Assembly: GCA_016931535.1 (NCBI GenBank)
Contig: JAFGEP010000106.1
Span: 62,001-126,000, forward strand
Direction of reading: 5' to 3'
DNA: 64,000 bases
DNA from: Bradymonadales bacterium
GTDB lineage: Bacteria; Myxococcota_A; Bradymonadia; JAFGEP01
The notes under the pieces: model-generated
Told to the model about the DNA's origin: nothing
Database searches by the model: none
Seen by the model: the letters and a program-made list of their open reading frames with translations, nothing else
Program-made: the position numbers and the translations under genes
Shown: one piece after another, positions 19,270 to 28,325 of the stretch
How positions within the stretch are numbered: the first letter of the stretch is position 1
Layout: every line of letters begins with the position of its first letter

Positions 19270-19371
19270 TCATCCCGCCACCGCCTTCCCTTTTCTACTC
19301 GCCAGAGCCCAGACGGCCTCCCGCCTCGGGATCGCGTCCAAGTCACCCCGCCACCGCCTTCCCTTCTCCAC
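19270..19371 (-). repeat. Imperfect direct repeat of a permease 3' end
   Basis: A segment of about 29 bases containing the last codons and stop of the permease gene (19343-19371) recurs 73 bases downstream (19270-19298). Both copies would read GKAVAG then stop in the minus direction. It looks like a small slippage duplication between the permease and ATPase genes. Confidence 0.6.
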
Positions 19372-20977
19372 CCCTTGGCTCCGGATGAGATCGACCGGCC
19401 AGGATACTGGCAAGGGCGATCGGCACCACCGCCAGGAACGGTCCCACAGACCAGAGACCGGACAGGGCAGCGAAGAAGGCGGCCACCAGAAATCCCAGCA
19501 GCCGGGGCGCTCGATGGGAACCCTCTGCGATCCGGGTCAGCACCTCTACCAGCGAGAGGGCCAGCAGCGGGACCACCCACATCGACAGGCGGGCCTGCCA
19601 GGTGGGCAAGGTCAAGGCACACAGGCAAAGCGGCAAGGTCAACAGCGCGATCTCCCTGACCACCAGGTACTCTCTTGCCTTGCGCCGCTGGCTGTCGGAG
19701 ATCGGGAGGACGAGCCCCATCCCCGGTTCCAGCGCGGGATCGAACAGCCTGGCCCAGGGGTTGGCCAGCACCAGCACCCAGAGCAAGCCGATGGCGATCA
19801 CCATCCAGGGCAGCAGCTGTCGGCCCCATCCCAGAAAGGTGATCAGTCCGGCCAGCGGCCCCAGCACCACCATGATCTTGGCCAGCGGCGAGCGGCGCGC
19901 CAGCTGGAGCCGGTCGAGCCGGTATAGGGAGCGCACCGGTCCGGTCAGGCGGGCCTCCCAGCCGCGAGCGGGCCTCCTGTCCCGAGCGAAGTAGTCCACC
20001 CCCGTATCCAGGACGATCAGGTCGGCCTCGAAGAAGCGGGCGAACAACAAGGGGTAGTGTCGGGTGAAGTTGCGGTAGGCCCACCCCAGAGACCCCACGA
20101 TCGCCACCACCAGGATCCCCAAGGCTGGCGGGACGATACCGGACATTCCCCCCACCTGGTCGGGCTGTACCGCCTTGATGATCTCCTCCAGGACCAGCTT
20201 GGAAAACAGGATCAGGGCCAGGCTGCAGGCCAGCGCGATCGCCGGTGAGAACAGGTAGGCGGCGGCGGCTCCTCCGGTGCCTCCCGACTGTCGATCGAGC
20301 TGGCGGAAAAAATCCGGAAGGTGGCGATAGTCAGCCACCCCGGCCGCCATCTGAGCGGCAAAACCGACCGCCACCACGATCAGCGCCGAGAGGAGCAGCA
20401 GGACCAACGACCACAGGTAGTCCATTGCGGCACCCTTGAACCACACCGGGAGCAGGAAAAGTGCGCAACCGGCCGTGATCACGAGCGTGTCGAGCAGGGC
20501 GGAGCCCAGTCGGTAGAAGAAAAGCCCTCCGAGCCTGATGGGGTACACCGCCAGGATTCGAGCCTCCCGATGGCGGAAGAGAGACTCCAACAGGCGGTAG
20601 CTCTGGAGGGTGGCCACCAGGCAGGCGAGGTAAAAAGCGGTCTCCAGGCTCCAGCCACCCCAGTGGATCAGCCCCGCCCGCACCCGGACCGGTCCAAAGC
20701 TGTCGGGGGAAAGGGCGAACCCGGCCACGGGGAGCACGGCCACACCGCACAGCACCAGGATGATGCGCAAGGCGGTGAGCTGGCTGTCCCGGTTGGCAAT
20801 CTTCGATGGCTTGATTGCACCACCGTCCTGCGGGTGGAGCCTTTCCGGGCCGATCTCCTCCGGTTGGCCGGGTTGACCGTTTCGGAGTGAACGGACGCGA
20901 ACGGTGCCTCTCGGGCCGCCGACCCGGTTGGCGAACCGCCGGAACCGCCAGCGGATCAGGGTGCCGATCTGTCCCAT
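19343..20977 (-). CDS. Multi-span membrane permease of an ABC exporter
   Basis: The 544-residue protein has many hydrophobic segments (examples: IILVLCGVAVLPVAGFAL, SLVLLLLSALIVVAVGFAA, WMVIAIGLLWVLVLA) separated by charged loops, consistent with an ABC-2-like permease of about ten or more spans. The start ATG at 20977 lies inside the end of the upstream TPR gene (22-base overlap), so the two are coupled. The ATP-binding subunit follows. A probable substrate is unknown; exporters of this type move lipids, peptides or polyketides. The C-terminus ends GGEGKAVAG. Confidence 0.8.
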   Translation of the reverse strand: MGQIGTLIRWRFRRFANRVGGPRGTVRVRSLRNGQPGQPEEIGPERLHPQDGGAIKPSKIANRDSQLTALRIILVLCGVAVLPVAGFALSPDSFGPVRVRAGLIHWGGWSLETAFYLACLVATLQSYRLLESLFRHREARILAVYPIRLGGLFFYRLGSALLDTLVITAGCALFLLPVWFKGAAMDYLWSLVLLLLSALIVVAVGFAAQMAAGVADYRHLPDFFRQLDRQSGGTGGAAAAYLFSPAIALACSLALILFSKLVLEEIIKAVQPDQVGGMSGIVPPALGILVVAIVGSLGWAYRNFTRHYPLLFARFFEADLIVLDTGVDYFARDRRPARGWEARLTGPVRSLYRLDRLQLARRSPLAKIMVVLGPLAGLITFLGWGRQLLPWMVIAIGLLWVLVLANPWARLFDPALEPGMGLVLPISDSQRRKAREYLVVREIALLTLPLCLCALTLPTWQARLSMWVVPLLALSLVEVLTRIAEGSHRAPRLLGFLVAAFFAALSGLWSVGPFLAVVPIALASILAGRSHPEPRGGEGKAVAG

Positions 20978-21327
20978 GGATTGGTCTGAACAGGCCTCTG
21001 ATCCTGCTCCGTCGCAGGCTGGGGGGGCCGGATGTAGATGGGGGCTGGGCAGGCGCGCCGCCCCATGACCGCCTCCAGCTCTCGATCGATATCGATCAAC
21101 CGCTGGCGCGCGATGGGGGCAAGGTTGCTGCCGGGATGTTGCTCCAGGAAAGCCTGGTAGTTCTCGATCGCCTCGTCGTAGTCTCCCCGGTGCAGGCAGT
21201 CTTCAGCTCTCTGGAACCGATCGCCCTCGGGGTGCTGGACCTGTTCACAGTGAACGACTATACCCATCCAGGCCAGAACCGACAGGGCCGTGACCAGGGT
21301 GCGACCGGTTTTGTAGATTCTGTGCAT
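20956..21327 (-). CDS. Small TPR-like exported protein
   Basis: The 123-residue product starts MHRIYKTGRTLVTALSVLAW, a signal-like hydrophobic stretch, then a TPR-like pair of helices (GDRFQRAEDCLHRGDYDEAI, NYQAFLEQHPGSNLAPIARQ). A Cys follows VVH, but histidine before the cysteine makes a genuine lipobox unlikely, so lipoprotein processing is unsure. It heads the ABC exporter operon and overlaps the permease by 22 bases. Similar BamD/YfiO-like small TPR proteins act in the envelope; its role here is unknown. The ATG at 21327 is preferred over an upstream extension. Confidence 0.7.
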   Translation of the reverse strand: MHRIYKTGRTLVTALSVLAWMGIVVHCEQVQHPEGDRFQRAEDCLHRGDYDEAIENYQAFLEQHPGSNLAPIARQRLIDIDRELEAVMGRRACPAPIYIRPPQPATEQDQRPVQTNPWDRSAP

Positions 21328-21427
21328 GGCAGTGTTCGCGGTTTCCGATCGATGCCGGGCGAGATCTCGATCTGAGGGACAGGCGCCCGATCCATCGATC
21401 GCCCACACTAGCAAGTTCGGCCAGACC

Positions 21428-22369
21428 ATGTCCAGCGACAACGCGGCTTTCCAACCTCGGCAATCCCATTCGGGGTTCGTCTGTCTCTCCGGCCCGACCA
21501 ACGCCGGCAAATCGACCCTGATGAACGCCCTGGTCGGACAGAAGATCGCCATTATCACCCCCAAGCCCCAGACCACCCGCAACCGGATCCTGGGCATCCA
21601 CACGGTGGCCGACCGTGGCCAGCTCATCTTCGTGGACACCCCTGGTTTCCACCAACCGAAAAGCCGGCTGGGAAAGCGGATGGTCGAGCTGGCGATGCGC
21701 AGCATTCACGACACCGACCTGGTCCTTCTGGTGGTGGATGCCACCCTGGATGCGGCCAGCTCCGGGTTCTTGGCCGACGCCAACCGCCAGGCGGCGCTGC
21801 AGGTCGCGTCGAGCCAGGTGCCCACGGTGCTGGCACTGAACAAGGTGGACCGGATCAGACCCAAGGAGCGGCTGCTGCAGGTCATCGATGCCTATGATCG
21901 CGAGCTGGGGTTGCGCGACATCTACCCCATCTCGGCGCTGACCGGCTCCGGGCTGGCCCAGCTGGAGGCGGACCTGCTCACAAGACTGCCGGTCGGGCCG
22001 CCGCTCTATCCCGAGGACATGCTGTCCGACCAGGTGGAGCGATTTCTGGCGGCCGAGATCATCCGGGAGAAGGTCATCCTGCTCACTCGCCAGGAGATCC
22101 CCTACAGCGTGGCGGTAGAGGTCGAGTCCTTCAAGGAGCCGGAGGCGCCCGGAGGGACCTTGCGGATCAGCGCCCTCATCTTCGTGGAAAGAGAGAGCCA
22201 GAAGGGGATCGTGATCGGCAAGGGGGGGGCTCTGCTCAAGCAGATCGGTACGCGGGCTCGGCAGGAGCTGGAGGTGATGTTTCAGACCAGGGTGTTTCTG
22301 GAGCTGGTGGTCAAGGTCAGCAAGGACTGGCCTCAGGACATCCGGCGTCTGGCGCGGTTCGGGTACTAG
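21428..22369 (+). CDS. era: GTPase Era
   Basis: The 313-residue protein assists 30S subunit maturation by binding the 3' end of 16S rRNA. It has G1 GPTNAGKST, G2 PQTTRNRI, G3 DTPGF, G4 NKVD, and the C-terminal KH domain with GIVIGKGGALLKQIGTRARQ. The ATG at 21428 is preferred; the open frame begins at 21326. The der gene starts 25 bases after the stop. Confidence 0.95.
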   Translation: MSSDNAAFQPRQSHSGFVCLSGPTNAGKSTLMNALVGQKIAIITPKPQTTRNRILGIHTVADRGQLIFVDTPGFHQPKSRLGKRMVELAMRSIHDTDLVLLVVDATLDAASSGFLADANRQAALQVASSQVPTVLALNKVDRIRPKERLLQVIDAYDRELGLRDIYPISALTGSGLAQLEADLLTRLPVGPPLYPEDMLSDQVERFLAAEIIREKVILLTRQEIPYSVAVEVESFKEPEAPGGTLRISALIFVERESQKGIVIGKGGALLKQIGTRARQELEVMFQTRVFLELVVKVSKDWPQDIRRLARFGY

Positions 22370-22394
22370 CGCTGTTCCAATGAGGAGTGCAGCG

Positions 22395-23744
22395 GTGAAG
22401 ATCCCTCTCGTGGCCATCGTGGGGCGACCCAACGTGGGCAAGTCCCGCCTGTTCAACCGCTTGACCCGCTCGCGGCGCGCCATCGTCGACCAGACCCCGG
22501 GGGTGACCCGGGACCGCAACTACGCCCAGGCAGAGTGGTCGGATCGGGTCTTCAACCTGGTGGATACGGGGGGGTTCGACCCGGACGAGCGGGAGCCGCT
22601 CATGGTCAAGATGCGCGAGCAAGCGCAGATGGCCATTGACGAGGCCGATGTGGTGCTGGTGCTTTTTGACAGCCGAGACGGCCTTTTACCCGCCGACTGG
22701 GAGATCACCGATCTGCTGCGGCGCTCCCGTAAACCAACCGTCTACGCCGTCAACAAGGTGGACGGGCCGCGCCACGATCCGCTGGTGGTCGACTTCCACG
22801 AGCTGGGCGTCGATCCGTTGTTCGCCATCAGCGCCGAGCATGGACGGGGCATCGAGGAGCTGATGGATCACCTGGCGGAGCCCTTTCCGCTGCTGGCCGA
22901 GCTGGAAGCCGAGCGGGAGGCCCGCCAGGAGGGGGAAACCCACATCGCCGTGGTCGGCCGGCCCAATGTAGGCAAGTCCACCCTGGTCAACCGCCTGATC
23001 GGCGAGGAGCGGCTGCTCACCAGCGAGATCCCGGGAACTACCCGCGACTCCATCGACACCCTGATCGAGCGCGGAGACCACCGCTACCTGCTCATCGACA
23101 CCGCCGGTGTGAGGCGGCGCAAGGCGGTGGTAAGCCTCCCCGAGCAGTACAGCGTCGTCGGCGTCTTCGGTAGCATCGATCGGGCCGACGTGGTGCTCTA
23201 CCTCATCGACGCCCTGGTGGGACCCACCGACCAGGATGCCCGGCTGATGAACCTGGTGATGGAGAAGGGCAGGGCGCTTGGCATCCTGTTCAACAAGTGG
23301 GACCTGGTCGAGAAGGACGGCCGGACGGCGGACCAGTACACCCGGGCCTTTCGGGAGCTCCTCCCCACCATCAGCTGGGCCCCGGTCACCTATATCTCGG
23401 CGAGGACGGGCCAGCGGGTTCAACCGCTGCTGGAGCGCGCGCGCCAGCTCAGGGAGGCCTGGGCGCAGCGCATCCCCACCGCCGAGCTCAACCGGTTTCT
23501 GGCCACCGCCGTGGAACGGTTTCAGCCACCGGTCCATCGCAACCGGCGGATCAAGCTGTACTACATGAGCCAGCTCAAGGCTTGCCCCCCCCTGTTCGCC
23601 GTGGTGGCCAACTACCCCGAGGCGATCCCCGCCCACTACCAGCGGTACCTGCTCAAGCAACTGCGGGAGGCCTACCCCTTCGAGGGGGTCCCCATCAAGG
23701 TCACCTACCGCAAGAGAAGCCGCAAGGAGGAGCGGGAAACCTGA
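22395..23744 (+). CDS. der: GTPase Der (EngA)
   Basis: The product of 449 residues carries two tandem Era-like G domains (first G1 GRPNVGKSRL, second G1 GRPNVGKSTL), a linker rich in acidic residues, and a C-terminal KH-like domain ending KVTYRKRSRKEE. Der is needed for 50S subunit assembly. The GTG at 22395 is preferred because GAGGAG lies 7 bases upstream; an ATG at 22380 would add five residues. It shares direction with era, suggesting a ribosome-assembly operon. Confidence 0.95.
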   Translation: MKIPLVAIVGRPNVGKSRLFNRLTRSRRAIVDQTPGVTRDRNYAQAEWSDRVFNLVDTGGFDPDEREPLMVKMREQAQMAIDEADVVLVLFDSRDGLLPADWEITDLLRRSRKPTVYAVNKVDGPRHDPLVVDFHELGVDPLFAISAEHGRGIEELMDHLAEPFPLLAELEAEREARQEGETHIAVVGRPNVGKSTLVNRLIGEERLLTSEIPGTTRDSIDTLIERGDHRYLLIDTAGVRRRKAVVSLPEQYSVVGVFGSIDRADVVLYLIDALVGPTDQDARLMNLVMEKGRALGILFNKWDLVEKDGRTADQYTRAFRELLPTISWAPVTYISARTGQRVQPLLERARQLREAWAQRIPTAELNRFLATAVERFQPPVHRNRRIKLYYMSQLKACPPLFAVVANYPEAIPAHYQRYLLKQLREAYPFEGVPIKVTYRKRSRKEERET

Positions 23745-23760
23745 GGCCGGCCGCGGTTTC

Positions 23761-25176
23761 TCAGGGGATCCAGATCGCTCCGGTCAGGGAGTTGATGTGG
23801 GCGTTCTGCCGGTGCAGCGCGATCTCCTTGGTGGTCACCTCGATCTCGATGGCGAAGACCATGGTCTCGGCCTGGAGGAGGTCGAGCTGGGTGCCCAGCC
23901 CCTCGTCGTACATCGCCTGGGCCATGCCCAGCGCCACCCGGGCGGTCTCCAGCTGGCGTCTAGCGAGGAGGAGATCCTCCTGGAGCTGCTCTCTCTCCAG
24001 AAAAGCGGTCTCGATCTGGGTCTGCAGCGAGGAACGGAACTCCAGGTACTGCAGGTAGGCCGCCTCCTCTTCTGCCGTGCGCTGGCTTCGCTGGACGAAA
24101 CGGGCTCCGCCTAAAAACAGGGGCCAGCTCGCCTGGAAGGTCAGGTCCCAGCGGACCGTCTCGTCGTTCATGGCGGTCGTCCGAGCTGCGCTGACATTGA
24201 AGGCCGCGCTCAGGGTGGGGGCCCAGCTCCAGGAGACCTCGGTCACGGCGTTCTGGGCGATCTCCCAGGCGGTCGCTGCCGCCAGCAGCTGGGGATGTCG
24301 CTGCTCGGCCTGCTGCCAGACCTGGTCCGGCGTTTCCTGGAAGGGCGGAATCGCAGGCATGGATACCGTGAAATCCGGCGGGGTCTGGAGCAGCGTTGCC
24401 ACCTGGTTGCGCAGGATGACAAAGGAGCGGTCCAGCTGGGTCACCTGGGCCAGCGCCTCGTCCAGGGCCATCTGGGCGCGCAGCACGTCCAGCTCGTTGA
24501 CGGTGCCCGCCTCGAATCTCGCCCTGGCGTGCTCCAGGCTCATCTGGCGCATCTGCACGTTGCGCTCGGCCACCTCGCGCACCGCCTTCTGGGTGACCAG
24601 GCCGTAGTACAGGTCGGTGATCGCCATGCCGATCTGCAGGCGAGCCTGCTCGATCGACTCCTCCCCCTGCTGCTGCGCCAGGTTGGCCGAGTCGTACTGG
24701 ATGAGGGACTGGGGGGAGAACTCCACCGAGATGGAGCCGCCCGCGCGGTAATCCTCCTGGTGCTGGACCACCATCGGCTCGGAATCGGTGGGCACCTGGA
24801 TCGGCTCCAGCCCCAGCGCTTCCATCAAGGGGTTCAATCCCAAGAACATCTCCATCAGCGGGCCCATGCTGGCCGACAGGTCCATGACGGTGGCATGGTC
24901 GTTGTGGATGTAGACCCCATAGGCCACCACCCTCGGCAGCCACTGGGAACGGACCAGTGCGGAGAGGTTGGAGAGGGATCGCACGGTGGCGCGCCCGCTT
25001 TCCAGCGAAAGGTTCTGCCGGAAGGCCAGATCCAGGGCTTCTGCCAGGGAGAGCCCGCGCTCTTGGGGCGGCGGGGACTGGTCGAAGGGGGTCTGCTGTT
25101 GAGCGCCGGCAGGGGTGGTAGCGAGAGACATCGTCAGCGCCACCAGCAGGGGGAGGAAAGCCGAGTAGGTTCTCAT
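23761..25176 (-). CDS. TolC-family outer membrane efflux protein
   Basis: The 471-residue protein starts with a signal peptide (cut near AGAQQQ, residue 25) and then has the helical repeat of TolC-like channels, such as LSLAEALDLAFRQNLSLESG and the second half starting near QLLAAATAWEIAQNAV. It would form the outer membrane exit duct of the pump. The ATG overlaps the stop of the RND gene by four bases (ATGA), and AAGGAGGGG is 7-8 bases upstream. The gene ends 16 bases from der, which converges on it. Confidence 0.9.
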   Translation of the reverse strand: MRTYSAFLPLLVALTMSLATTPAGAQQQTPFDQSPPPQERGLSLAEALDLAFRQNLSLESGRATVRSLSNLSALVRSQWLPRVVAYGVYIHNDHATVMDLSASMGPLMEMFLGLNPLMEALGLEPIQVPTDSEPMVVQHQEDYRAGGSISVEFSPQSLIQYDSANLAQQQGEESIEQARLQIGMAITDLYYGLVTQKAVREVAERNVQMRQMSLEHARARFEAGTVNELDVLRAQMALDEALAQVTQLDRSFVILRNQVATLLQTPPDFTVSMPAIPPFQETPDQVWQQAEQRHPQLLAAATAWEIAQNAVTEVSWSWAPTLSAAFNVSAARTTAMNDETVRWDLTFQASWPLFLGGARFVQRSQRTAEEEAAYLQYLEFRSSLQTQIETAFLEREQLQEDLLLARRQLETARVALGMAQAMYDEGLGTQLDLLQAETMVFAIEIEVTTKEIALHRQNAHINSLTGAIWIP

Positions 25177-28100
25177 AGCGCCCCCTCCTTGGCCATCTGT
25201 TGGGCTTCCTCTTGCTCTTGCGCCCACTTCCTGCGCTTGTAGACTCGGAAGGGCTCCACCAGCCGGTACACCAGGGGAACCAGGATCAGGGTGACCATGG
25301 TGCTGACCACCATCCCTCCGATGACCGCCAGCCCGATCGGCTGCCAGAGCTGGGCTCCCTGTCCGGTGGAGGTGGCCAACGGAACCATGCCCATGATGGT
25401 GGTGAGGGCGGTCATCAGCACCGGACGAATCCGGGAGCGGCCGGCCGCCAGGATGGCCTCGTTGACCTCGTACCCCCGGCTGCGCAGGAGGTTGATGTAG
25501 TCCACCAGCACGATGGCGTTATTGACCACGATCCCCACCAGGATGATCAGGCCGATCATGGAGAACATCGAGAGCACCGTGCCGGTGGCCATCAAGAAGA
25601 GGAAGCTGCCGGTGAAGGCGAAGGGAACCGAGACCATGATGACCAGCGGGTCGATCAGGCTCTCGAACAGGGCCGCCATCACCATGAACACCAGGAGCAC
25701 GGCCAGGATGAGCAGCAGGGTGAGATCCTCGAGCATCTCTTGCTGAAGCTCGATCGTCCCCCCCAGCTCGACGTGGATGCCGGGCGGGACCTGCATCTGG
25801 TCGAGGTTGCTGTTGAGGTCGGTGATGATGTCGCCCAGCGGTCTGCCGAACACATCGGCATCGGCCACGGCGATCCGCGATCGGTCGAAGTGTCGGATCG
25901 CCAGCAGCGAGGAGGTTTCGGCCAGGCGCGTGAAGGCGGACAGCGGCGCCATCCCCCCCAGAACGGTGGGGATCTCGATGCGAGGCAGGTCCTCCACCTG
26001 GTTCCGATACTCTTCCGCGTAGCGCACCTGGATCGGCACGTCGTCGCCGGCGTACTGGATTCGGGTGGCGGTGGAGCCCACCAGGGCGGTTCTCAGGGCC
26101 GCGCCGGTCATGGCGACAGGGACGCCCAGGGTGGAGGCGCGCTCCCGATCCGGTTGGACCACCAGCTCGGGTCGGCTGTCAAAGGAGACTGACGCGGGAG
26201 AGATCAGGCCGTCGATGGACTCCATCATCGCCAGCACCTGCTCGTTGACCGCCCGCAGATCCTGCATGTTCTGACCGACGGTGCGGACCTGTACCGCCCG
26301 GCCGCCGCCGAACATCTGCTCCATCCCCCCACCGGGGACAACGGCCGAGACGACCTCCGGCCAGGTCAGGACCACCTGCCGGATCGACTCCGCGATCTCG
26401 TGGTCGAACCGATCCCGTTCCTCGAGCGGGACCAGGATGGCGGCCACCTCGACGATGTGGCTCCCCTCCTGGCCACCGAATGCGGTGGTCATCCCTTCGG
26501 CCGACTGCCCGGCCCGCAGGAAATAGGTGGTCACCTCGGGCTGGGCGGCCAGCAGATCGATGATCCGCCGTCCGATATCCGCCGTCTTGGAGACGTCGGT
26601 GCCCCGGGGCAAGGAGACCACCAGGTTCACCTGCTGGGAGTCCATCTTGGCGGTGAAGTCGATCTTGACATCGCGCACCATCCAGACGGTGAAGACCACC
26701 ACAACCGCCACCAGAGCCAGGACGGTCAGCTTGTGCCGGATGGACCAGCCCAGCACTGCGCAGTAGATCCGGGTCAGCAGCCGCAAGGGGGCCAGGGTCA
26801 CCTTGCGCATCTGGGTGGCGGCTCGATCCAGGCGGGAGCCGTGAACCCCATGCAGCCACCAGCCAGCCAGCATGGGGGTCAGCAACAGGCCTGCCACCAG
26901 GCTGCTGCCCAGGGCGGCGATCATGACCACCCCCAGCTCCTTGAACATCACCCCGACCATCCCGCTGATGAAGATCAAGGGAGCGAAGATGGCGATGGTG
27001 GTCATGCTGGAGGCCAACACCGCCGCCGCTACCTCGTAGGGAGCCTTCATGGCGGCCTGGATCGGGGGCATCCCCTTTTCGATCTGGCTGACGATGTGCT
27101 CCAGCACCACGATGCCGTTGTCGACCAGCATGCCGATGGACAGCACCAAGGCCAGCAAGGTGATGAAGTTCAGGGTGTAGCCGAACAGGTACATCAACAG
27201 GGTCGTGAACAACAGCGAGCTGGGGATGGACAGGGCGATGATGAAGCTGGGTCCGACGCGCTGGATGAACAGCAGCACCACGAGGAAGACCAGCAAACCG
27301 CCCAGCATCAGGGCTTGCAGCAGGTTGTCGATCAGCTCCCTGATCTGGATGGAGGTGTCGATCAACATGCTCAGCTCGAGATCTTCCGGCAGCGTCCGGT
27401 TGATGCCGTCGATCTCGTCGGTCACGGCCTGGGCGATCTTGACCGTGTTCTCCCCGGACTGCTTGAGCACCATCAGCAGGGCGGCGTTCCGGCCGTTCAC
27501 CTCGGAGACCTCGGTGGTGTCGGCGGTGCCGAAGCTCACCGAGGCTACCTCTGCCAGGCGGATCGGCTCCCCCCCGCTGCCGCCACCGACCACCACCTCT
27601 TCGATCTGGGAGAGGTTCTCGAAGCTCCCCGGGAAACGGAGGGCGTACTCCATGGAGCTGACCTGCAAGGTGCCCAGGGGAACCACCAGGTTGGCGGCCA
27701 GCAGGGCGTCGGACACCGTTGAAAGCGTCAGGTTGCGGTTGGCCAGGGCGATCGGGTCGACATCGACATGGATCTCGGTGGTGGGGGTGTTGATGGCGAT
27801 GACGGCAGCCACCCCCGGCAGGCGTCGGAGCCTTCCGGCGACGCGGTCATCGATCAGATTGGTATAACGGTGGATATCGCCGCTCTGGCTGAGCACCCCC
27901 AGCACCGCCACCGGGATGAAGGAGGTGGACATCCGGATCATCATCGGATCGTTGGCCTCCTCCGGCAGGAAGAGCCCGGACATGTTGAAGGTGTCCCGGA
28001 TCTGGTTGGCCGCTTCATCGAGATCGGTGCCGTACTCGAAGTTCAGGTTGATGGCGGAGAGGTTTTCCATGGAGACGCTGGTGAGCTCGTCCAGATGGGG

Positions 28101-28322
28101 GATCATCCCCAGCTGCTCCTCCATGGGGTTGGTGACGTTCTCCTCCACATCTTCCGCGGTGGCACCGGGCCAGGTGGTGATGACCGCGATCATCGGCATC
28201 TCGATGTCGGGCAGCAGGTCGATGGGGATGCTCCGGAAGCCGACGACTCCGTAAATGACCACCGCCAGGTAGATCATCGACACCGTGACGCGCCGCTTGA
28301 CGGCGGTTCGGATCATGGCCAT
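25173..28322 (-). CDS. RND efflux transporter (HAE-1-like)
   Basis: The 1049-residue inner membrane pump has 12 predicted spans and two large periplasmic loops. The N-terminus carries FRSIPIDLLPDIEMPMI and TTWPGATAEDVEENV, hallmarks of RND exporters. In the proton relay, AcrB Asp407-Asp408 corresponds to the LVDNG motif here (only the first Asp kept), and AcrB Lys940 corresponds to the VVNNAIVLVDY segment, where Asn replaces Lys. This is the pattern of the SwrC/YerP-like branch rather than AcrB. It is the second gene of the adaptor-pump-TolC operon. Substrate is unknown. Confidence 0.92.
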   Translation of the reverse strand: MAMIRTAVKRRVTVSMIYLAVVIYGVVGFRSIPIDLLPDIEMPMIAVITTWPGATAEDVEENVTNPMEEQLGMIPHLDELTSVSMENLSAINLNFEYGTDLDEAANQIRDTFNMSGLFLPEEANDPMMIRMSTSFIPVAVLGVLSQSGDIHRYTNLIDDRVAGRLRRLPGVAAVIAINTPTTEIHVDVDPIALANRNLTLSTVSDALLAANLVVPLGTLQVSSMEYALRFPGSFENLSQIEEVVVGGGSGGEPIRLAEVASVSFGTADTTEVSEVNGRNAALLMVLKQSGENTVKIAQAVTDEIDGINRTLPEDLELSMLIDTSIQIRELIDNLLQALMLGGLLVFLVVLLFIQRVGPSFIIALSIPSSLLFTTLLMYLFGYTLNFITLLALVLSIGMLVDNGIVVLEHIVSQIEKGMPPIQAAMKAPYEVAAAVLASSMTTIAIFAPLIFISGMVGVMFKELGVVMIAALGSSLVAGLLLTPMLAGWWLHGVHGSRLDRAATQMRKVTLAPLRLLTRIYCAVLGWSIRHKLTVLALVAVVVVFTVWMVRDVKIDFTAKMDSQQVNLVVSLPRGTDVSKTADIGRRIIDLLAAQPEVTTYFLRAGQSAEGMTTAFGGQEGSHIVEVAAILVPLEERDRFDHEIAESIRQVVLTWPEVVSAVVPGGGMEQMFGGGRAVQVRTVGQNMQDLRAVNEQVLAMMESIDGLISPASVSFDSRPELVVQPDRERASTLGVPVAMTGAALRTALVGSTATRIQYAGDDVPIQVRYAEEYRNQVEDLPRIEIPTVLGGMAPLSAFTRLAETSSLLAIRHFDRSRIAVADADVFGRPLGDIITDLNSNLDQMQVPPGIHVELGGTIELQQEMLEDLTLLLILAVLLVFMVMAALFESLIDPLVIMVSVPFAFTGSFLFLMATGTVLSMFSMIGLIILVGIVVNNAIVLVDYINLLRSRGYEVNEAILAAGRSRIRPVLMTALTTIMGMVPLATSTGQGAQLWQPIGLAVIGGMVVSTMVTLILVPLVYRLVEPFRVYKRRKWAQEQEEAQQMAKEGAL

Positions 28323-28325
28323 GGC

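Noticed and set aside
24825..24845. GGGGTTCAATCCC resembling a tRNA T-arm
   Set aside because: It lies inside the TolC-like coding sequence and no cloverleaf can be built around it.
26400..27722. Long plus-strand open frame opposite the RND pump
   Set aside because: Composition is Gln/His/Asp/Gly-rich as expected from an antisense frame; the minus strand codes for the pump.
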